DNA of 64,000 nt from Acidobacteriota bacterium (GTDB taxonomy: Bacteria > Acidobacteriota > Polarisedimenticolia > JACPZX01), in assembly GCA_016195325.1 (NCBI GenBank), contig JACPZX010000017.1:1-64000 (forward strand), given 5' to 3'. Of this stretch, positions 1 to 6,224 are shown one piece after another. The translations under genes and the position numbers were made by a program. Each line of letters begins with the position of its first letter. Position 1 is the first letter of the stretch. The notes below the pieces were generated by a model. It saw only the letters and a list, made by a program, of their open reading frames with translations. It did not search any database and was not told the origin of the DNA.

Positions 1-363
1 GATAAGGTCCGCTCGCGGGATCTTGAGATAATTGAGCAGTGCCGCCACGTCATCGGCGAGGTTTTCGTAGGTGAAATCTCGTGGGACGTCCGCCGTCCGG
101 CCGTGACCCTGCATTTCGACGGCAATTACTTTCCGCGTTTTGGAGAGTTCGCCGATCCACCCGGTCCAGTTGTTGGTGATGGTCATGAACGCGCCGTGAA
201 GCAACACCACCGGTTCGCCGCCACCGTGGACTTCGTAGTACATGTTGAGTCCGTTGATTGGCGCGTAGCCGGTCATTGGCACCTGCTGGGCCGACGCGTC
301 AGCCGCCACGAGCGTCATCAGGAGGAAAGCTGTTGTCCACATGCTGGTGTCATTCCGTTTCAT
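1..363 (-). CDS. Secreted alpha/beta hydrolase, C-terminus beyond the window edge
   Basis: The 121 visible codons begin at ATG 363 and run off the left edge in frame. Residues 1-25 form a signal peptide (charged start, hydrophobic core, ASA cleavage site). Residues 53-57 (VLLHG) are the oxyanion-hole segment after strand beta3 of the alpha/beta-hydrolase fold, and GHGR at 86-89 matches the usual GHG loop. The nucleophile elbow and the catalytic Asp and His lie outside the window, so the substrate cannot be guessed. It is probably exported to the periplasm. Base composition is less GC-rich than in the genes from 3 kb on, as for its neighbours up to about 2.7 kb, which suggests acquisition. Confidence 0.8.
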   Translation of the reverse strand, partial: MKRNDTSMWTTAFLLMTLVAADASAQQVPMTGYAPINGLNMYYEVHGGGEPVVLLHGAFMTITNNWTGWIGELSKTRKVIAVEMQGHGRTADVPRDFTYENLADDVAALLNYLKIPRADLI

Positions 364-428
364 CTAAACACTCCTTGGCTCGCGACGTACGCGCACACGG
401 GTTCCGGGCCTGTTATGGATTGGCTGCG

Positions 429-938
429 TCACTTTGTCTCTGTGCTCGATCCCAGGCTCACGAGAAGCTCGTCGAGTTGGTCGAGCGTCTCGGGCAACGC
501 GCCCGTCGATCCGGAGTCAAGCGCTTCTTTCGACGGATAGAGATCGTGCACGACCAACAACGTCTTGCCGGCGTTTCCCTCGAAGGTCACCGTGGTGATG
601 GTCTTGCCGTTGTCTCCTTCCTCATTGGTCCAAACGAGGCGTGAGTGCGGTGTCACTTCGAGGTACGTGCCGAAGAACTCCATCGTCGAATCTTCGTGGC
701 GAAACACCAAACGATACTGCCCCCCAGCGCGAACATCCATTTCGCAGGAAAGCAGGGTCAGCCCATACGACTTTGGTACCCACCACCTCCTGAATAGTTC
801 TGCCTTGGTCCACGCCTCGAACACGAGGCGCGCGGGACCGTTTACGGTTCGTGTGACGACGAGTTCGAGCTCGGACTTCCGTTCCACCGTCGTGTGGTTC
901 TTCGTGGGGGTGGCCTCACTTTCTCTTCTTTCGTCCAT
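429..938 (-). CDS. AHSA1/SRPBCC-domain protein, partner of the ArsR regulator
   Basis: 169 residues. The pattern from about residue 25 (ELVVTRTVNGPARLVFEAWT, RWWVPKSY, GGQYRLVF, a W-T-N-E stretch, then a TTVTFEG strand) is typical of the AHSA1 (Hsp90 ATPase activator-like) branch of the START/SRPBCC fold, a cavity that binds a small hydrophobic ligand. The N-terminal 20 residues are polar and probably disordered. Its start lies 23 bp inside the preceding arsR-like gene, so the two are translationally coupled. ArsR-AHSA1 pairs of this kind are common in bacteria; the ligand and the cellular role are generally unknown. Confidence 0.88.
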   Translation of the reverse strand: MDERRESEATPTKNHTTVERKSELELVVTRTVNGPARLVFEAWTKAELFRRWWVPKSYGLTLLSCEMDVRAGGQYRLVFRHEDSTMEFFGTYLEVTPHSRLVWTNEEGDNGKTITTVTFEGNAGKTLLVVHDLYPSKEALDSGSTGALPETLDQLDELLVSLGSSTETK

Positions 939-1281
939 CGACTCTCTCCTTCCGTGTTAATTCCTCGACAACGTTGTTCAACTCGTCGAAGCGTACGCTC
1001 CAGAGCTGGCGGTACCTCTCGATCCATGCCGCCTCTTCTTCCAGTCCGCGCAGCCCGAGCTTGCAGGTCCGCACGCGCCCGACCTTCTCCGTGGTGACGA
1101 GCCCCGCTTGCTCCAAGACGCCTACATGTTTCTTCATGCCCGTGAGGGACATGTGGAACCTCTCGGCAAGGGCCGTGATCGAAGCGTCCGCACGCCCGAG
1201 TTGCTCCAGAACGCCGCGTCGGGTGGCGTGCGAGAGCGCGCCGAAAGAGGCATCGAAGTGGGTTTGGCTATACTGCACCAT
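916..1281 (-). CDS. ArsR-family winged-helix transcriptional regulator
   Basis: 121 residues from ATG 1281. Residues 14-80 form an ArsR/SmtB winged helix: FGALSHATRRGVLEQL, a helix-turn-helix around ITALAERFHMSLTGMKKHVG, and a wing ending RTCKLG. There are no metal-binding cysteine clusters, so this is a ligand- or partner-sensing ArsR rather than a metal sensor. I chose ATG 1281 because it lies inside a large palindrome and just downstream of a TATACT -10 box; the open frame extends further upstream but there loses protein-like character. No Shine-Dalgarno precedes it, which suggests a leaderless transcript. It is coupled to the AHSA1 gene downstream. Confidence 0.88.
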   Translation of the reverse strand: MVQYSQTHFDASFGALSHATRRGVLEQLGRADASITALAERFHMSLTGMKKHVGVLEQAGLVTTEKVGRVRTCKLGLRGLEEEAAWIERYRQLWSVRFDELNNVVEELTRKERVDGRKKRK

Positions 1282-1294
1282 ACGGTTCAGTATA
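1269..1294 (-). promoter_or_regulatory. Autoregulatory palindrome over the arsR -10 box and start codon
   Basis: A 26-bp inverted repeat with outer arms TATACTG and CAGTATA and an inner ACC-N4-GGT; 22 of 26 positions match their own reverse complement. On the minus strand it contains TATACT (1294-1289, a good sigma-70 -10 box) and the arsR ATG (1281). A bound regulator would block both polymerase and ribosome, the usual arrangement for self-repression. The distance from the -10 box to ATG (7 nt) implies a leaderless mRNA. Confidence 0.65.
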
Positions 1295-1943
1295 ACAGCA
1301 TGGGTGACGGCATGCAAGGGGAGGCTGAGCGCCCGCTGCGTTGCCGCCGTCCGGGCGGTGTGCCCCGGCGCCGGGTCAACGGTGAACGAGATGCGCTGTG
1401 CGGTGCGTTGCCGAACGGTATGGCCGCGGCGGACGGCTGGCCGAAAGATAGACTGCGCAATCGCGCTTGCTCCAGACTCACCGATGGGTCGGTGCGTCGC
1501 CCGCACGACCATGATGGAGGCAGGTTCAGCTCGGCCGTCGATTCCGACGATACACCTGATGTCCGCCCAGCCGCAGATGTCGCGCTGTTGGTCGGCGAGC
1601 GCGCCTGGCTGGATCCGCACGGCGGCCACGCAAAGCCTGTTCCGCTCAAGACAACACGCAGCTCCAGGCTACGTTCGATTCCACTCAGGTCCGCATTCTC
1701 AAGGACGGCCACTGCGCTGGAGAACATGGCGAACGCTATCCCAAGGAGAAGACACAGACCAGCGGAGCCCATCGCGTTCCACGAGCGCCGCCGCAGCTCC
1801 AAACGATGAGGGTCTCGGGCTGCATGTTGCGCTTGGCCAATCGACGCGTTGCTTCGACGCGTCTCGATGGTTACCCACGCGTAGTAGATGGCAGTTGCAA
1901 AGGCGAGCACAGAGGCCGCAGTGGAAAAGGCGAACGTTGTCAC
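1287..1943 (-). CDS. Possible cassette-borne membrane protein, C-terminal half doubtful
   Basis: The frame follows directly after the attC site on the minus strand, as expected for the next integron cassette. From GTG 1943 the first half contains two convincing hydrophobic segments (around FAFSTAASVLAFATAIYYAW and GLCLLLGIAFAMFSSAVAVL) joined by a basic loop. Beyond about 1640 the translation becomes Ser/Pro/Arg-rich and no longer looks like protein, so either a frameshift or an early natural end should be suspected. No family is recognised. An alternative TTG start at 1982 lies inside the attC core site. Confidence 0.35.
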   Translation of the reverse strand: MTTFAFSTAASVLAFATAIYYAWVTIETRRSNASIGQAQHAARDPHRLELRRRSWNAMGSAGLCLLLGIAFAMFSSAVAVLENADLSGIERSLELRVVLSGTGFAWPPCGSSQARSPTNSATSAAGRTSGVSSESTAELNLPPSWSCGRRTDPSVSLEQARLRSLSFGQPSAAAIPFGNAPHSASRSPLTRRRGTPPGRRQRSGRSASPCMPSPMLLY

Positions 1944-1976
1944 CGACTGTCCCGCATTTCGTTCTTCACCTTGTGC

Positions 1977-2063
1977 GCCCAACGCTCAGCGTAAGCGGCG
2001 CGCCGCCGAGCGACGACCGCTGCCACGTGCGATGAGCGCGTCCGCTTCACGCTGTTGTTGGGC
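1977..2063 (-). other. Integron attC recombination site (87 bp)
   Basis: The ends are the complementary core sites GCCCAAC (1977-1983, RYYYAAC type) and GTTGGGC (2057-2063, GTTRRRY type). Inside them the arms CAGCGTAAGCGG and, on the other side, the reverse complement of CAGCGTGAAGCGG pair with a single unpaired G, the extrahelical base typical of attC. The centre is a variable GC-rich stretch. It begins 10 bp after the stop of the gene at 2074-2646, the normal place in a cassette. No integrase gene is seen in the window. Confidence 0.85.
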
Positions 2064-2073
2064 GTCACGTCTG

Positions 2074-2646
2074 TCAAGGGACCTTACCGTCGCGTCGATC
2101 CTGCGCCCATTGTCTCCACCAGTTTCCTTCGATGCTGCCATCCGGATTTACAATGAGCCAATCTACAACCTCAGAATCGGGAAAACCGACGACATTGTTG
2201 ACCAACTCAGGTGGGTGGACGCTCATCCACAGGTGACCCCATACCGTTCCGGGTGAAAGCCCGTCGACGATGTAGAACTCGGCAACCCACGTGTTCGCGA
2301 GGTCTTCCGACGGCATCGCGCCCAAATATGGGGTGCGTCGGACGACGGCAAACAAGCCGCACGACGGCAACCCTTGGAGAAACTTCTTGCGTGCAACGGG
2401 GAGCGTCTCACGGGCCTTGGTAAGATAACGCCCCAGGCTTGCCATGAGCTCTTCCTGTGTAGGTCCATCTTCCCTAGGATCGTCGAGCGTTTCTCTAGAT
2501 TCATCTTCTGTGAGTTGTTGTTCGAGCGCCGCCTCGGCAAGACAGTGCGGTCGCGGGTAGTCGGACTCCATGCTACGTTCCGGTCGCGAGTGGGCGCAAT
2601 TCAGGCACCCGAGCATCGCCGCAAGGATTACGAATCGGAGGTGCAC
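2074..2646 (-). CDS. Integron-cassette protein, putative lipoprotein of unknown function
   Basis: 190 residues from GTG 2646, preceded by a weak GAGGG. The N-terminus (VILAAMLGC) resembles a lipoprotein signal with Cys near residue 14, followed by a short Ser/Arg stretch. The rest is a soluble acidic domain with no family I recognise; it includes aromatic strands such as VWGHLWMSVHPPE and a WLIVNPDG segment near the end. The gene sits between a GTTGGGC core site (2670-2676) and the attC at 1977-2063, so it forms a complete integron cassette. Its composition is lower in GC than genes from 3 kb on. Confidence 0.7.
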   Translation of the reverse strand: MHLRFVILAAMLGCLNCAHSRPERSMESDYPRPHCLAEAALEQQLTEDESRETLDDPREDGPTQEELMASLGRYLTKARETLPVARKKFLQGLPSCGLFAVVRRTPYLGAMPSEDLANTWVAEFYIVDGLSPGTVWGHLWMSVHPPELVNNVVGFPDSEVVDWLIVNPDGSIEGNWWRQWAQDRRDGKVP

Positions 2647-2669
2647 TCTACCCTCGTCATTTCATGCAC

Positions 2670-2676
2670 GCCCAAC
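2670..2676 (-). other. Integron core site (GTTGGGC) bounding the cassette
   Basis: On the minus strand GTTGGGC fits the GTTRRRY consensus and is identical to the core of the attC at 2057-2063. It lies 24 bp before the start of the cassette gene at 2646, where recombination would join a cassette to an attI or preceding attC. No complementary partner box lies upstream, so it may be an attI half-site or a decayed attC. Confidence 0.5.
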
Positions 2677-2866
2677 TCTAATTAGACAGGTCCCGAATAA
2701 CGGCTGCCATTGGCGTCTTAGACGTTCTGGTCCTGCCGTCTAATACGGGAATTTCCAGGCAGTCCTCCGCCGCGTCGCCGGGAAAACACTTGAGGGCACA
2801 GGGGATGCCGCGAGCAGCGCCTCGCTCCTCTTGGTGGCTTAGACGGCGACGCCGCGCCCGTCTAAC
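2677..2866. repeat. Cluster of TTAGAC/GTCTAA inverted repeats in a gene-free stretch
   Basis: The gene-free interval 2677-3047 starts with the palindrome TCTAATTAGA (2677-2686). It then holds two inverted repeats with nearly the same arms: TTAGACG/CGTCTAA at 2718-2743 (12-bp spacer) and TTAGACGG/CCGTCTAA at 2839-2865 (11-bp spacer). GTCTAAC at 2860-2866 fits an integron core box, but the boxes face the wrong way for an attC. They may be decayed recombination sites or operators. I see no gene or terminator in the rest of the interval (2867-3047). Confidence 0.5.
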
Positions 2867-3047
2867 GTCGCTACCTTCTGCGGCAAACACGGCGAGCGGC
2901 CCTCCCGACCCGCAGGCCGGGCCAACCGTGAGGGCACCGAAGCCGTCGATCGCGTACGAGACCCCGTGAGGCGCCGCGCCGAGACTCATACCCCGAGACT
3001 ATTCCCGGAGCGTCGCGAAAACAAGGAATCAGAGGGGCGGCGCGATC

Positions 3048-3998
3048 CTAGACGGCGATCTCGACGGGCACGGGCCGGACGGCGTCCTTCTTGATCGAGT
3101 GCAGCCACGTGATGTGCCTCGCCGACCTCCCCCGCACGACGTTCTCGTACAGCTCGCGAAGCCCGGCCGTGATCGGGCCCGTGCACCCGTCACCCACCGC
3201 GCGGCCGTCGATGCGGGTGACCGGCGCGATCTGGGCCGCCGTCCCGCAGAGGAACGCCTCGTCGGCCACGTACAGTTCGGCGCGATCGACCGAGCGCGTC
3301 TCGGTGAGCACTCCCCTTTCCCGGGCGAGGCGAATCACCGTGTCGCGCGTGATCCCCTCGAGGATCCCCTGCGAGACGTCCGGGGTCACAAGCCCGCCGG
3401 AGCGCACGAGGAAGATGTTCATCGCGCTCCCCTCGGCGACGCGCCCCGCCTCGTTCAGGAAGATCGCCTCGTCGAACCCGCGATCCCGCGCCTCCTGGGC
3501 CGCGAGCGACGAGTTGACGTAGGCGCCGCAGATCTTCGCCCGGCAGGGGATGGAGTTGTCCTGGAGGCGCCTCCACGAGCTGACGCCGCAGTGCAGCCCC
3601 TTCTGCGTGTCGAGGTAGTCCCCCATCGGGACGGCCATCATCGCGAAGGCGTCCTCGGCCGGAAGGCCGACGCCGATCTTCGTCGCCGCCTTGAACGCGA
3701 TGGGCCGGATGTAGACGTCCCCTCGGAGCGTGTTGCGGCGGATCAGCTCGGCCGCGATCGCGGTGAGCTGTGCCGGGGCGTGGGGAAGAGTGATGTTCAG
3801 GAACCTCACGTTGCGCGCCATCCTCTCGAAGTGATCGGTGGCGCGGAAGAGGCGGATGTCGCCCGTCGCGGCGTCGGCGTAGGCGCGAATCCCCTCGAAA
3901 ACGCCGGTGCCGTACTGGAGGCCGTGCGTGAGGAGCGGGATTCTCGCCCCGGATTCGGGGAGGAACGATTCACGGAAGTAGACGATCGGCTCGGTCAT
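3048..3998 (-). CDS. ilvE: Branched-chain amino acid aminotransferase
   Basis: 316 residues, the usual length for fold-type IV PLP transaminases. Conserved segments include GLQYGTGVFEGIRAY (26-40), VYIRPIAFK (95-103), the PLP-lysine region AKICGAYVNSSLA with Lys155, and EGSAMNIFLV (189-198). It catalyses the last reversible step of Leu/Ile/Val synthesis, using 2-oxoglutarate/glutamate in the cytosol. ATG 3998 has GGAGA six bases upstream and follows the HemC-like gene by 13 bp, so the gene is the last member of the minus-strand unit that begins at the sigma-54 site 5155-5169. D-amino-acid or aminodeoxychorismate enzymes share the fold; IlvE fits best. Confidence 0.92.
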   Translation of the reverse strand: MTEPIVYFRESFLPESGARIPLLTHGLQYGTGVFEGIRAYADAATGDIRLFRATDHFERMARNVRFLNITLPHAPAQLTAIAAELIRRNTLRGDVYIRPIAFKAATKIGVGLPAEDAFAMMAVPMGDYLDTQKGLHCGVSSWRRLQDNSIPCRAKICGAYVNSSLAAQEARDRGFDEAIFLNEAGRVAEGSAMNIFLVRSGGLVTPDVSQGILEGITRDTVIRLARERGVLTETRSVDRAELYVADEAFLCGTAAQIAPVTRIDGRAVGDGCTGPITAGLRELYENVVRGRSARHITWLHSIKKDAVRPVPVEIAV

Positions 3999-4011
3999 GG
4001 CGTCTCCATTC

Positions 4012-4878
4012 TCAGAAGGAAGCTGCTCGCTTCAAGCCCGGGCCCGCCCGGGACAGCCGCGCCGCGGCCTCGCCGCACGAGTCGGCCACTTCGCGCGCGA
4101 GGATCTCGCCGAAGACGCTCTCGGCCTCCGCGGCATCCCGTGCGATCCACCGGCCGTCCTCCTCCGCGATGAGGGCGCAAAGCTCGAGCCGGCCGTCCCG
4201 GACGATCGCGTGCGCCGCGGCGACCGTGCCGGGAACGTCGCCGGATTCCCTCACGAAGGTCCGCTCCGCGTCGACGCACCGGCGGGCGTCGCGATCGTCG
4301 AGCGATCGGAGCGCCTCGCGGACCCGTGCGTCGGACCGGGCCGCGAGGAGCGCGATCGCCCCCTGGCCGGCCGGCGGGAGGATCTCCTCCACCTCCATCG
4401 TCTCGACTCTCAGCCCCCAGAAGGCTCCCCCGTCGAAGGCGTCGACGGGAAGGCACGCCGCGGCCCACTCGCCGTGCCGCAACTGTTCCGGAAGCGCCGC
4501 CGGATCCCCAATCCTCTCGAGTCGAAGGAGCGGGTGGGCGGCGCGCATCTGGGCGAGCGCGACGTCGTCCGCGGCGGCCACCCTGGCCCCGGGCAGGAGG
4601 AGCGAGAGCGCCGGCCGGGATCTGGAGACGCACCGATACCGGGCGTCACGCCCTGAGAGCACCGCGACGAGGACGGCCCCCTCGCGGGAGTCGAGCGCCG
4701 GATCCGCCGCGCGGAGGACCGCCGCGTCCGCCGTGCCGTCGCGAAGGGACGTCAGGCCGGATGAGATCACGGTGGCCACGCGGGCGCCTTTCACCGCCGA
4801 TTCGATCGCCCGCTGCGCCGCGAGAGCCCGGCGAAGTCCGCGGGCCCCTCCCTCCGTCGCCAGCCGGATCGTGTCCAT
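4012..4878 (-). CDS. Degenerate hydroxymethylbilane synthase (HemC)-like protein
   Basis: 288 residues, slightly short for HemC (about 310). Residues 166-177 (ILPPAGQGAIAL) and 201-209 (CVDAERTFV) match HemC landmarks. However, the cofactor-carrying Cys, in family members within a GGC motif shortly after the C-x-A-E-R segment, is replaced by Asp (SGDVPG, 212-217), and the usual N-terminal G-T-R-G-S motif reads ATEGGARG. Without that Cys the dipyrromethane cofactor cannot be attached, so classical porphobilinogen polymerisation is unlikely. I chose ATG 4878 because GGAGG lies 7 nt upstream; GTG 4884 is alternative. Cotranscription with ilvE and a small protein gives no clear function. Confidence 0.65.
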   Translation of the reverse strand: MDTIRLATEGGARGLRRALAAQRAIESAVKGARVATVISSGLTSLRDGTADAAVLRAADPALDSREGAVLVAVLSGRDARYRCVSRSRPALSLLLPGARVAAADDVALAQMRAAHPLLRLERIGDPAALPEQLRHGEWAAACLPVDAFDGGAFWGLRVETMEVEEILPPAGQGAIALLAARSDARVREALRSLDDRDARRCVDAERTFVRESGDVPGTVAAAHAIVRDGRLELCALIAEEDGRWIARDAAEAESVFGEILAREVADSCGEAAARLSRAGPGLKRAASF

Positions 4879-4899
4879 GGTCACACCTCCCCGCCCGCC

Positions 4900-5112
4900 T
4901 CAGCCCACCTTGCGCGCCGGACGGCCGAAGTCCCTGGTCGAAGGGGGCGTCTCCTCGTCCATCTCGTCGAGAACCTGACCCATCGCGCGGAGCGTCTCGC
5001 CCGCGAGGTAGACGGCCCACACCGGCGAGTGCGTCGCGAGCCGCTCCTTGCCGGAGCGCACGAGGCGCCTTAGCTCTCCCAGCTTCTCCTGAATCCTGGC
5101 GTCGTCAGTCAT
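4900..5112 (-). CDS. Small hypothetical protein (70 residues)
   Basis: It starts at ATG 5112, with GGAGAGG about 8 nt upstream. The protein is mostly helical and charged (ARIQEKLGELRRLVRSGKER), with a central aliphatic/aromatic stretch (WAVYLAGETLRAMGQVL) and a basic tail; it has no Cys and no signal peptide. I do not recognise a family. It is the first gene after the minus-strand sigma-54 promoter at 5155-5169 and precedes the HemC-like gene by 21 bp, so it probably belongs to the same redox-linked unit. Confidence 0.6.
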   Translation of the reverse strand: MTDDARIQEKLGELRRLVRSGKERLATHSPVWAVYLAGETLRAMGQVLDEMDEETPPSTRDFGRPARKVG

Positions 5113-5154
5113 GGCCAACCTCTCCTTCGTCTCCGAACTCCACCCGTCCCGACT

Positions 5155-5169
5155 GCATCCCGTGTGCCA
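5155..5169 (-). promoter_or_regulatory. Sigma-54 promoter for the small protein-HemC-like-ilvE unit
   Basis: Minus-strand TGGCACACGGGATGC: a perfect -24 element TGGCAC, with GC of the -12 element exactly 10 nt after the GG; the -12 box is ATGC instead of TTGC. It lies 43 bp before ATG 5112 and back to back with the plus-strand site at 5204-5218. Confidence 0.7.
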
Positions 5170-5203
5170 CGGCGGGCGGGGCCGCCCGTGATCGGCGCGG
5201 GGT

Positions 5204-5218
5204 TGGTACGTGTGTTGC
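5204..5218 (+). promoter_or_regulatory. Sigma-54 promoter for the nonaheme cytochrome/cytochrome b operon
   Basis: TGGTACGTGTGTTGC followed by T, preceded by T: a good match to the TTGGCACG-N4-TTGCT consensus, with one mismatch in the -24 box and exact GG/GC spacing. It lies 29 bp before ATG 5247. A near-palindrome, CGGGCGG-GG-CCGCCCG (5173-5188), sits between this and the divergent site and could be a regulator site. Confidence 0.7.
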
Positions 5219-5246
5219 TGAACACCTCATCGGAGCCGTCCCGACG

Positions 5247-6224
5247 ATGAGTTTCCGATCGATTCCACGAGTGTCCGCTTTCGCCGCCGTCGCCGCGGCG
5301 GTCCTGGCCGTCACGGGTGGCGGCCTCGCCCGGAGCGCTGAATCCGCGGGAGCTTCTCCCTGCGCGGACTGCCACGACGTGGCCCCGGCGATCGAGAAGT
5401 CGGTCCACGGAGCGGCCGGCCTTGCGTGCACCTCCTGTCATGCCGACCTGGCGGAGGTGAAGGATTTCCCGCACGCGAAACCCAATCCGGTCGACTGCAC
5501 GGGGTGCCACGAGGTTCCGGCTTCGGCAAAACACCCTCCCGCCTGCGCGGACTGCCACGGCTCGCACGGCATCGCGCGCGCCGCTGCCCTTCCGAGCGCG
5601 CGGCGCGGGCCGATGCTCTCCTCGATGTGCGGCAGGTGTCACGAGGCGATCGCCCGCGAGTACGGCGAGGGGATCCACGGCCAGGAGCTCGCGGCCGGGA
5701 ACAGCGACGTCCCGACATGCCTCACCTGCCACGGGGGCCATGCGATCCAGATGACGCAGGACCCGGGCTCTCCCGTCAACTCGCAGGCCCAGGCGATGAC
5801 GTGCGCGAGCTGCCACGACGACGCCGAGGTGGCGCGCAAGTACGACATCCCCGCAGCCCGGATGCAGACCTTCCGCGACAGCTTCCACGGCCTCGCGAAC
5901 GCGTACGGCGACCGGGCCGTCGCGAACTGCGCGACGTGCCACGGCGTGCACCGGATCCTCCCGTCGAGCGATCCCCGCTCGACGATCGCCCACGACAACC
6001 TGCCGGCGACGTGCGGCCGCTGCCACGAGCAGGCGGGGAAGAACTTCGCCGTCGGAAAGGTGCACCTCGGCGACCGGTGGGAGGACAACCGCGTCACGTA
6101 CGTCGCCCGCCGCTTCTACCTCTCGGCGATCGGCGGCATGATGTCGGTCTTCCTCGTCTTCATGATCGCCGACTTCCGCTTCCGCCGGCGCCACCGGCGC
6201 GAGCGGCCCGGAGCCCGGCCGTGA
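5247..6224 (+). CDS. Nonaheme c-type cytochrome with C-terminal membrane anchor
   Basis: 325 residues. After a signal sequence (1-about 30) there are nine CxxCH motifs, starting at residues 39, 61, 84, 100, 128, 158, 186, 228 and 256, with extra His residues placed as sixth ligands (for example CHGSH and CHGVH). One transmembrane helix spans 290-309, followed by an Arg-rich cytoplasmic tail. This is a periplasmic electron-transfer module held to the inner membrane. The stop overlaps the start of the cytochrome b gene (GTGA), so the pair should form a quinol-linked b/c complex. I chose ATG 5247 because it gives the signal peptide and follows the sigma-54 site; longer upstream reading makes no sense. 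It resembles the heme domain of the fusion at 13687-16185. Confidence 0.92.
   Translation: MSFRSIPRVSAFAAVAAAVLAVTGGGLARSAESAGASPCADCHDVAPAIEKSVHGAAGLACTSCHADLAEVKDFPHAKPNPVDCTGCHEVPASAKHPPACADCHGSHGIARAAALPSARRGPMLSSMCGRCHEAIAREYGEGIHGQELAAGNSDVPTCLTCHGGHAIQMTQDPGSPVNSQAQAMTCASCHDDAEVARKYDIPAARMQTFRDSFHGLANAYGDRAVANCATCHGVHRILPSSDPRSTIAHDNLPATCGRCHEQAGKNFAVGKVHLGDRWEDNRVTYVARRFYLSAIGGMMSVFLVFMIADFRFRRRHRRERPGARP

Noticed and set aside
1282-1629. N-terminal extension of the ArsR frame
   Set aside because: The extension has no family similarity and would place the DNA-binding domain after 116 odd residues. ATG 1281 within the operator and after the -10 box is better.
2739-2844. Second attC between the two TTAGAC inverted repeats
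   Set aside because: The outer boxes GTCTAAT and CTTAGAC are partly complementary but the inner arms do not pair, so it does not meet the attC structure.
3099-4172. Plus-strand open frame of 357 codons across ilvE and the HemC-like gene
   Set aside because: Arg-rich shadow frame opposite two genes with clear family motifs; no start signal or domain.
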